A DNA stretch of 64,000 bases from Chloroflexota bacterium (GTDB lineage Bacteria > Chloroflexota > Anaerolineae > B4-G1). Position numbers and translations under genes: made by a program. Positions 24,280 through 32,400 of this stretch are shown here, piece after piece. The notes under the pieces are model-generated. The model was given only the letters and a program-made list of their open reading frames with translations. It had not been told where the DNA came from and searched no databases. Position 1 is the stretch's first letter; each line of letters begins with the position of its first letter. Where the stretch lies: contig JAAEPW010000798.1 of NCBI GenBank assembly GCA_024232355.1, forward strand, positions 17,027 to 81,026. Direction: 5' to 3'.

Positions 24280-24525
24280 ATGAGCAAAAACGTTGACCGT
24301 CTGTTGGCACAGGAATTCACGTGCGCCCGGTGCAAGCACGAGGGCGCACACGTCGAGCGATTAGCGATGTCGGGAACGGGAATATCACGACTGCTAGAGA
24401 TTCAGGCCTATCGCTATGCGTTTGTCTCTTGCAACCACTGCGGCTATACCGAAGTGTACAACCTGCGCACGCTGCAAGGCAAGGACAATTTGGGAACATT
24501 TCTGGAGGTTCTCTTTTCAAACTAG
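24280..24525 (+). CDS. Small zinc-ribbon protein
   Basis: 81 residues from ATG 24280, which has a perfect GGAGGTGATA in front. FTCARCKHEG and FVSCNHCGYTEVY make a four-cysteine zinc ribbon; between them is MSGTGISRLLEIQAYRYA. This pattern (ribbon, GxGxSRLxxIQ segment, CxxCGYTE) is shared by a family of small bacterial proteins without assigned function. It is convergent with the HerA-like gene. Confidence 0.8.
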   Translation: MSKNVDRLLAQEFTCARCKHEGAHVERLAMSGTGISRLLEIQAYRYAFVSCNHCGYTEVYNLRTLQGKDNLGTFLEVLFSN

Positions 24526-24542
24526 CCCAAGGTACGGTTGCT

Positions 24543-24586
24543 ACAACATCAAGACGGCTCCGAGCATGGAGCCGTCTTGATGTTGT
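24543..24586. terminator. Long bidirectional hairpin terminator
   Basis: A perfect 19-bp stem (24543-24561 with 24568-24586) encloses a 6-base loop GAGCAT between two convergent genes. No run of U follows on either strand (CAATCAAG; AGCAACCG), so it is an unusually long hairpin for an intrinsic terminator. Confidence 0.75.
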
Positions 24587-24622
24587 CAATCAAGTTTGCC
24601 AAAAATTGGTTCGGACCAAAGT

Positions 24623-27184
24623 TCAGCGAGCGGGCAAATCAACCGGACGCCCATCCTCCAGCATTACCCGCCAAGTGGGCACCCAGGCCAGACCACAGAA
24701 CTCGACCGTCACGTCGGTGCGGCGTGGCTTGACCTCAAACTCTTCGACATCATCCAGTTTTTCGGCCCAGAGATCACTAATGTCGGCAGCCTGTTCCTCC
24801 CATTGAGCCTTTAAATCCTCCAGTTGTTGTTCGAAATCCTCGATGGCCTCTATCGACTCTTGAACCTCGGCCTCAGCCTGCTTGGTCATTCGCCGCTTGC
24901 GACTGGAGCGGGAAATCACAGACGATGACCGCCGCCGAGAAAATAGGTTAAGGGCCGATTCGCCCAACGTCAGTAGTTCTTCCCGCTTGCGGGCCTCCAA
25001 CTCGTCCTGATCCGCGGTCAGTTCCCGTTGCTCGCGGCGCAGCCTCTGCTGGACGCGCGACATTTTCTGATCCATCTTGACACGGGCCTTTTTCAGATCA
25101 GCATCCCGCTTGCGACGGGCCACCTCTTCACAACGCACACGGAAATCGCGGGGATTTTCGCCCGCCGTACCGTACACATCAAGAGCCGGGTTATACAAGA
25201 TATTGGTGGACGTGTTATAGTAAACGTGATCGGCAAAGTCTTTCTCCAAGCGCTTTAGGTCGCGGGAACGGGTCAGTGTCGAGATCACCGGCTCATAGCT
25301 CCCCTCCCCCACTGGCCGAGACGACAAGTCGTTCTGGCCGACCTCAGCCTGTCCCTCATCCCAATTGACCCTCATAGGTCCTTCACCGGGCTGTACCAAC
25401 CGCGCCACGGTCACTTGACGGTCCACACCCCGCTTCCGGTCCAGCATCCGCACCGTGCCCAGGGCCAATAATTGCGGCGCATAGACCATCTGTCGCTTCC
25501 GCATCAACATCGACCGCCCGGATTGTTCCTCGTGGTTTCGCAGCGCCCACTCAAAAGCAGTGGTCGGAGAGAGAAAGACCTGGGGAACGTCGGGCGGAAT
25601 CGTGGGAGGAACAGACGTCAAGCCAGGAAATGTGGGCTCGGGCGGACGTCTCTCATCCTGGACCGGTTGTGCAGACGGCTCAACCGGCTCGGGCGCCCTC
25701 CCGACGGAGAACGACACGCCTGCTGCATCCTCACGAGCCGGAGGGGCAGAACGCGGGGTCAGGGCAGCCAACTCTCGCACCTGTTTCCGGGTCAGGGGGC
25801 CGCGCAAATAGGACATGGCCCAGCGCGTGTGGAAAAAGACTGGCGGCCCCGCGTGGATGTCGTGGAATAGAAATACGCGGGACTTGAGCGCGGCCAACGC
25901 CCGCTCAACCGTGCGGCGGTCCATTGTCGCACCAGCCTCGGCAATTGCGCCCTCCAACCCCTCCATCACACGGCGCTTGTCCCGTTCCGCCCGCAGTGAG
26001 CCAACGGCCCACGTGCCAGCGTTGGTCAGCCCCTTGTAATCCAAATCTGCCGGGTTCTGCGTCGAGAGCACGACGCCCAAACCCGCAGCACGCCCTTGCT
26101 TGACCAGCGCCAGCAACGGGGCTTTGCTCGGCGGATTTTTCGGATACGGGGGAAAATAGCCAAAGACCTCGTCAAAATAGACCAACGCCCGCAGATCGGT
26201 GGTACCCGATTGCGTGCGCAGCCAGTCTCGCACCGCCTCTAGGAAAAGGGTGACAAAGAACATCCGTTGCGCGTCGTTCAAGTGCGCCAGGTAAAAGATG
26301 CTGGCCTGAGGACGACCGTCGGCGGCGTAGAGCAATGATCCCACGTCCAGCCCCGTCCCCTCTTGCCAGGTCTCAAAACCAGGGGCAGCAATGAGGTTGT
26401 TCAGCGACCGGGTCAGCGCAAAACGGTCCTTTTCCGGGAAAAAAGTCTCTAGCTCAAAGACCCCCACCTGCTGGAAAGGCGGATTTTGCAGCAACCGGAT
26501 CAGCTTGGGCAAACTGAGTTGCTCCCCGCTGCGCCAGACGTGCTCGATGATGCGTGCCAGCAAAATGTGCTCGGGGCTCTGGAGTGGATCGGCCTCAACG
26601 CCCACCAGCCCCAGCAAAGCTGACACGATCCCCCCGATGCGCTCGCGCAAAGCTTCCGTGTGCTCGTCCCAATCAAGAGCAGGTGTGTCAAAGAAATGGA
26701 GCACATCCACCGGCTGGCCCGCTGCCGAGCCAGGCGTAAAGACCGTAAACTGTGCCTTTTGGCGCAGACGCGCAATGCGTTCTTTGGAGATGTCCCACTC
26801 GGCCAACCCATCCTGCCATTTGCGGGCCGTCTCGGTAGCATACTCCTCGACGCTCATGCCGCGCCGCCGAGCGCCCTCCAGATCGATCCAGGGGGCAAAA
26901 TCTTCCGAGCGCAGATCCGGAAAGGTCAGCATTAGGTTGCAGATATCGCCCTTGGGATCGAGGATGAGCACAGGAATACCCTGAAGCAGTGCCTCCTCCA
27001 ACAGAATGATACCCAGCCCCGTCTTGCCAGAACCCGTCATGCCAAGAATGACGCCGTGGGTAGTGAGATGCCGGGCATCATAGAAAATGGGTTCGTCGGT
27101 GACTTGGCCCTTGCGGAGATCATGCTCGCGGCCCAGATAGAGCTTGCCGTGAGCGTTGTCGACGTTATCAATTTCACTCATCAT
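24623..27184 (-). CDS. HerA/VirB4-like ATPase with C-terminal coiled coil
   Basis: The ATG at 27184 (GGAGGCA in front; a second ATG follows at once) gives 853 residues; the frame is open 62 codons further back without features. Walker A is GMTGSGKT (48-55), followed by IPVLILDPKGDICNL. Walker B is ALVYFDEVFGYFP; LSTQNPADLDYKGLTNAGTW is the sensor/arginine region of HerA-type motor ATPases. Residues about 640-800 are a charged Lys/Glu/Arg coiled coil (RQRLRREQRELTADQDELEA). The C-terminus KPRRTDVTVEFCGLAWVPTW is a small beta unit. The family pumps DNA or proteins or scans DNA. No NurA partner nearby. Start PIFYDARHLTTHGVILG is typical of bacterial DUF87 proteins. Confidence 0.85.
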   Translation of the reverse strand: MMSEIDNVDNAHGKLYLGREHDLRKGQVTDEPIFYDARHLTTHGVILGMTGSGKTGLGIILLEEALLQGIPVLILDPKGDICNLMLTFPDLRSEDFAPWIDLEGARRRGMSVEEYATETARKWQDGLAEWDISKERIARLRQKAQFTVFTPGSAAGQPVDVLHFFDTPALDWDEHTEALRERIGGIVSALLGLVGVEADPLQSPEHILLARIIEHVWRSGEQLSLPKLIRLLQNPPFQQVGVFELETFFPEKDRFALTRSLNNLIAAPGFETWQEGTGLDVGSLLYAADGRPQASIFYLAHLNDAQRMFFVTLFLEAVRDWLRTQSGTTDLRALVYFDEVFGYFPPYPKNPPSKAPLLALVKQGRAAGLGVVLSTQNPADLDYKGLTNAGTWAVGSLRAERDKRRVMEGLEGAIAEAGATMDRRTVERALAALKSRVFLFHDIHAGPPVFFHTRWAMSYLRGPLTRKQVRELAALTPRSAPPAREDAAGVSFSVGRAPEPVEPSAQPVQDERRPPEPTFPGLTSVPPTIPPDVPQVFLSPTTAFEWALRNHEEQSGRSMLMRKRQMVYAPQLLALGTVRMLDRKRGVDRQVTVARLVQPGEGPMRVNWDEGQAEVGQNDLSSRPVGEGSYEPVISTLTRSRDLKRLEKDFADHVYYNTSTNILYNPALDVYGTAGENPRDFRVRCEEVARRKRDADLKKARVKMDQKMSRVQQRLRREQRELTADQDELEARKREELLTLGESALNLFSRRRSSSVISRSSRKRRMTKQAEAEVQESIEAIEDFEQQLEDLKAQWEEQAADISDLWAEKLDDVEEFEVKPRRTDVTVEFCGLAWVPTWRVMLEDGRPVDLPAR

Positions 27185-27355
27185 TGCCTCCTGTCGTGGT
27201 ATGGGACCATTGTACTCGGAGAAGAAAAAGATGCAAGTAAAAAGCATAGCCCATTCTGGACGACACTCCTCCGTAACAGAATTGTAACCAAAGCTGGAAA
27301 AAAAGTGCTGTATACTGATAATTGGAGCAAATAATTGTCGAACGAGAGAACCATA

Positions 27356-28087
27356 ATGAATAACCAACAAACCGAGATCCTAGATGATATCCTCATCGTC
27401 GACGACAATCCAATCAATCTTCGCTTGTTATCTCGTATGCTGTCTACACAGGGATACAAAGTTCGGGCTGTGTCCAACGGCCCACGGGCGATAGAATCTG
27501 CGCAAACAACGCCCCCCGATCTGATTCTGCTCGATGTCAATATGCCGGACATGAACGGCTACCAAGTTTGCCTACACCTAAAGGCCAACGAACGCACCTG
27601 TACCATCCCCATTATCTTTATCAGTGCCTTGGATCAAACAGAAGACAAAGTCCAAGCATTCGCCGTCGGCGGCGTGGATTACATCACCAAACCCTTCCAA
27701 TTTGAAGAGGTCGTGGCTCGCGTCGAAACTCACCTTTCCTTGCGGCATATACAAAAACATCTAGAAAAGCTAGTCGAGGCCAAAGTAAACGAACTAGAAC
27801 TCGCCGACACAAATCAACTGACCTCGTTGGGCATGGCCACCTCCGGAATGACTCGAGAATTAAAGCAACTTTTGACCACCATCACTTCCGACACTGATCA
27901 TCTCAAGACAATCATCCAGCAAGCTGACGACAAACATACCGGCAAAACGAAAAATTCCTCCGCCAAGACTCATCTTATGAACGAACTGTACCAGGTAGGA
28001 GAGAGCCTGGAACAGAACGTTGCCCAGTGCCGTCAGATTATTGACCATCTGCTCAACCTGAACCTAGATTCGAAAGCAGCGTCATAA
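27356..28087 (+). CDS. Receiver-domain protein with kinase-like dimerisation helix lacking the catalytic histidine
   Basis: Start at ATG 27356 (GAGAGAA upstream), 243 residues. Residues 9-128 are a receiver: phosphoacceptor Asp60 in LILLDVNMP, Thr/Ser switch in IFISALD, Lys112 in YITKPF. Residues 130-240 are helical. LTSLGMATSGMTRELKQLLTT aligns with the H-box of HisKA domains (AGVAHEIRNPL type), but Arg167 replaces the phosphorylated His, and there is no ATPase domain. The protein may be a phosphorylation-controlled dimeric partner or sink for the two kinases downstream, whose receivers are very similar. Confidence 0.85.
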   Translation: MNNQQTEILDDILIVDDNPINLRLLSRMLSTQGYKVRAVSNGPRAIESAQTTPPDLILLDVNMPDMNGYQVCLHLKANERTCTIPIIFISALDQTEDKVQAFAVGGVDYITKPFQFEEVVARVETHLSLRHIQKHLEKLVEAKVNELELADTNQLTSLGMATSGMTRELKQLLTTITSDTDHLKTIIQQADDKHTGKTKNSSAKTHLMNELYQVGESLEQNVAQCRQIIDHLLNLNLDSKAAS

Positions 28088-28149
28088 ATTCACGCACCGA
28101 TCACCAACATCCTCACAGAAAATCACCCCAAAACTGGCTCTGCATCGTC

Positions 28150-28178
28150 TTGGAAATCTGCAAGAGTTGGGCTATAAT
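28150..28178 (+). promoter_or_regulatory. Predicted promoter of the hybrid-kinase pair
   Basis: TTGGAA (28150-28155), 17 bases, then a perfect TATAAT (28173-28178), about 147 bases upstream of the first kinase gene. It implies a long untranslated leader. Confidence 0.55.
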
Positions 28179-28324
28179 TCATTTATCGAGTTGTGACATT
28201 TTCATTGACATACTTTATCCTCTTTGGTCCAATCTACAAACTCGAGCAACAGTCCAAGTCTACATCGACTCCATCAAACGCTCATATTCACACATAATCA
28301 GAACCAGACCCGTCGGAGGGAAAG

Positions 28325-29494
28325 ATGAACAACCCATATACTGAGACTCTGGAGAATATTTTGATCGTTGATGATATTCCAGCTAACCTACGCTTGCTCT
28401 CTCAGATGCTGTCTGAGCAAGGATACAGTGTTCGAGCTGTGACCAATGGTCCGCGCGCACTGGAATCTGTGCGCGCAATGCCCCCCGACTTGATCCTGCT
28501 CGACATCAAGATGCCGGGCATGAACGGTTACCAAGTTTGCCAACGCCTAAAAGCCAACGAACAAGCCTGTGATATCCCCATCATCTTTATCAGTGCTCTG
28601 GGTGAAACCAATGACAAGATAAATGCTTTCGCCGTAGGGGGCGTGGACTATATCACCAAGCCTTTCCAAGTTGAAGAAGTATTGGCCCGCATTGAAACCC
28701 ACCTGGGTTTGCGAGATATGCAAAGACAAATTCAAAAAATCAATGACGAGTTGGAAAAACGGCTTGGGGAATTGGGCTGCTCCAACACCGAATTGCAAGC
28801 GCGTAACGAAGAACTGGATGCTTTTGCCCACACTGTGGCCCACGATCTCAAGAACCCACTGGCATCTCTGACGCTTCATACCTCTTGGATGAAAAAAAGC
28901 TGGCGCACTATGCAATCGGGGGAAATCCAAGAGTCGCTAGATGTTGTTGCCAATGCAGGGCAAAAAATGACTCGCATTGTAGACGAATTGTTGCTGCTGG
29001 CCAGTATCCGCCGAGAACAAGTGCAAACAACACCTTTGGACACAGCCAGCATCGTGGAAACAGTCCAAGAACGCATGAGCGGTATGATCAAAGAACACAA
29101 GGCCGAGATTGTATTGTCCCCTGAACAGGTTTGGCCAGTGGCACTGGGCTATGCGCCTTGGATCGAGGAAGTATGGATCAACTATATCAGCAACGCGATC
29201 AAGTACGGCGGGCAATCGCCTCAAATAAACTTGGGGGCAACATCTGAAGCAGACAATATCGTTCGTTTTTGGGTGCGCGACAATGGTCCAGGCCTGACTC
29301 CCGAACAGCAGTACCGCCTGTTCGTACCATTCGAGCGGCTGAACGAGGTGCGCGTTCAAGGGTATGGGCTGGGATTATCCATCGTGCGCCGGATTTTGGA
29401 AAAACTGGGGGGCGAGGCCGGCGTGACAAGCGAACCAGATCAAGGAAGCACATTTTTCTTCACTCTACCGGGCGGTGAAACATCAGGAGAATGA
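28325..29494 (+). CDS. Receiver-first histidine kinase (REC-HisKA-HATPase)
   Basis: 389 residues; GGAGGGAAAG precedes the ATG. Receiver at 8-128 (Asp60 in LILLDIKMPGMNGYQ, Lys112). A coiled linker 130-165 leads to HisKA with the phospho-His173 in AHTVAHDLKNPLASL. The HATPase_c has N box YISNAIKYGG, VRDNGPGLT, FVPFERL and GYGLGLSIVRR (G2). No membrane segments. The receiver in front of the kinase suggests its activity is switched by another kinase, a design seen in phytochrome-like and cyanobacterial relays. Overlap with the next gene points to a shared operon. Confidence 0.93.
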   Translation: MNNPYTETLENILIVDDIPANLRLLSQMLSEQGYSVRAVTNGPRALESVRAMPPDLILLDIKMPGMNGYQVCQRLKANEQACDIPIIFISALGETNDKINAFAVGGVDYITKPFQVEEVLARIETHLGLRDMQRQIQKINDELEKRLGELGCSNTELQARNEELDAFAHTVAHDLKNPLASLTLHTSWMKKSWRTMQSGEIQESLDVVANAGQKMTRIVDELLLLASIRREQVQTTPLDTASIVETVQERMSGMIKEHKAEIVLSPEQVWPVALGYAPWIEEVWINYISNAIKYGGQSPQINLGATSEADNIVRFWVRDNGPGLTPEQQYRLFVPFERLNEVRVQGYGLGLSIVRRILEKLGGEAGVTSEPDQGSTFFFTLPGGETSGE

Positions 29495-29496
29495 TT

Positions 29497-32400
29497 ATGG
29501 CGTCAACGGATAAAACTAGAGGCAACATTCTTGTTGTCGACGATATAGCTACCAGTCGGCAACTATTGGCCTCTCTGCTCGTCAAAAACGGCTATGATAT
29601 CCAGACGGCCAACGACGGTGCGCTGGCGCTGAACATGGTCCATACAACAATACCAGACCTGATCTTGCTGGACATCCAGATGCCAGGAATGGATGGCTAC
29701 CAAGTATGCCAACACCTCAAGGCAGACGAGCGAACTTGCGATATACCCGTCATCTTTATCAGTGCCCTACAAGATCCCCAAGACAAAGTCAAAGGCTTTG
29801 CTGTTGGAAGCGTAGATTACATTACCAAGCCCTTTCAGGCAGCAGAAGTACTAGCACGCGTAGAGACGCATATGGCCTTTCGGAGTGCACAAAAAGAGAT
29901 CGAGATGCAAAACACACAGCTTGTGCAAGAAGTCGCAGATCGAATGCAAGCATCCCATGCACTGGCAGAAAGGGAAAAGCAATATCGTTGGCTAGTTGAA
30001 CACGCCTCAGACATCATTTATCGCTACGAATACATTCCCCAACCCGGTTTTACTTATGTCAGTCCGGCAATCATGGCTCTTACTGGCTATACGCCGGAGC
30101 AACACTACACGGATCCTCAAATGAGCCAGAAATTGATCCACCCTGACGACCGGCATCTATGGGAAGTAATGTCCGAGGGGAAAATCGCATCAGATGCCAA
30201 CATCACCCTCCGCTGGATACACAAAGATGGAAGGATTATTTGGACCGAACATAGCATCACGCCCGTTCTTGGCTCCTCGGGCAATCCAGTCGCGATACAG
30301 GGTATTGCACGTGACATCACAACAACCAAACAAGCCGAGAAGGTATTGCGCTACCAGGCCTTGTTGTTAGAAAACATCTCGGACGCCATCATCTCTACCA
30401 ATGCAGATTTCAAGATCCAAAGTTGGAACCGGGCTGCCGAAGCGATCTATGGCTGGCGTGCCGATGAGGTCATTGGACGATCATTTCTTGAGGTGCTTCA
30501 AGCAGAGCATTCACAAAACCAGCACAAGATTATGGAACAGTTCCCGACAAACAAATACCAGCAAGGTGAAGCCGTCCATCGGCACAAGGACGGAACACCG
30601 ATCCATATTCTTGGCTCAATGACGCTGCTAAAAGACAATGAGGGAAACGTAATCGGCGGAGTGGGTGCCAACCGCGACATTACCGAACGCAAACAAATGG
30701 AAGAAGCACTTTGGCAACGCAACCGCGAGCTGACCACACTTTATGAGGCTACCACGGCGATCAGTTCTGATTTCTCCCTGAATGCTGTCCTTCAAACTGT
30801 CGCTGGACAAATGACAAAAGCCCTCAATTCAACTGGGTGCACGTTGTCTCTTTGGAACCGTGAACGGAACCTGATCGAGGTGCTGGCTGATTACGCCCTA
30901 GATCAACCTGCTGACAAAATAGATGTACCCGGCACAACCTATGATCTGGAGAATTACCCCAACATACGCCGTGTATTAAAGACCCGCCAACCAATAGTGA
31001 TCCAGCACGACGATCCAACAATCAGTAAGGCTGGAGCAAGTTGGATAAAAGAACAAAAGGTGCAAACCCTACTGATGCTACCCTTGATAGTGCGCGACCA
31101 GGTATTGGGGCTGGTAAAGTTAGTTGATGCCATAAAGACGCACAACTACTCACCAGGAGAAATTCGTCTGGCTCAGAGCATAGCGGCCCATGCAGCGATC
31201 GCTATCGAGAATGCCCAATTGTATGAAGCAGCCCATCACGAAATTGCCGAGCGTCGACGAGCTGAAACAAAAGCTGAACGACGCGCAGCTCAAACTGCAC
31301 TGATCTACGAGGTGGGCCAGCGTGTAAGTGGAGAACTGGAACTGGAAGCCCTGTTACTCGAGATCGTGACTGCCGTGCGTGATGCCTTTGACTATTACAA
31401 CGCGAGTCTACTATTGCTCGACAAGAAAACCCAGTATCTGACTTTGCAATCCATCGCAGGCGGATACGCCAACAGTGCGCAGTCTACTGATCTCAAAATC
31501 CCCATCGGTCAAGGAATGATCGGGTACGCGGCAGCGACCGTTGAGACCCAGGTCAGCGGGGATGTCAGCCAGAACCCCCATTACGTACGCACGGCAGACG
31601 GAAGGACCAGATCAGAACTTTCAGCGCCGATCAAAAGTGGGCAAAAGGTCATCGGTGTGCTCGATCTACAAAGCATCAATTTGCACGCCTTTGACGAGAC
31701 TGACGTGAAACTAATGGAAACGTTGACCGACCAAATCGGAACGGCGATTGAGAATGCGCGGCTATACGAGACCGTACAGCTAGAACTGGTCGAACGCAAG
31801 AGAGCGGAAGAAGGGCAAAGTAGAGCCTTGGCGGCCAAGGAAAAAGCCTTGGCTAGTGCATTGGAGGCAACACGCGCACTGCGAGAAAGCGAGGAAAAGT
31901 TCCGGAGCGTCATTGAACAAGCAAACGATGGCATTGTCTTGATGGATGAAAAAGGTACGATCATTGAATGGAACTATGGTCAGGAACGAATTACGGGAAT
32001 TAAACGAGAGAAAGCGATGGGACAATCGCTTTCAAATGTTATGCTCGAATTTGAACGCGAGAGAGGCCGTCAGATTGTCCAGGTATCCAAACAAGTTCGA
32101 AACAGCATTAGCAAGTTCTTGACCACAGGACAAGCCTCTTGGATGAATCAACTGCAAGAGTGGGAAATCGAACGTACTGATGGGAAACGTCGTTTCGTTC
32201 AGACATTACCATTCCCTATCAAGACAGCCAAGGGAATGCTGATGGGCATCGTGATGCGCGACATCACCGAGGACAAGCAAGCCGAACAAGCCCTCAAAAA
32301 GGCCAACGTTGATCTGGCAGCCCGTGTTGATGAACTGGCCATGTTCAATTTCATCACCCAGACGGTGAGCACAATGCACGACCTGCCTGCTATTTTGGAC

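Noticed and set aside
28087..28324. Coding frame 28150-28344 upstream of the hybrid kinase
   Set aside because: It covers the promoter, lacks a ribosome site and overlaps the true start region of the kinase gene.
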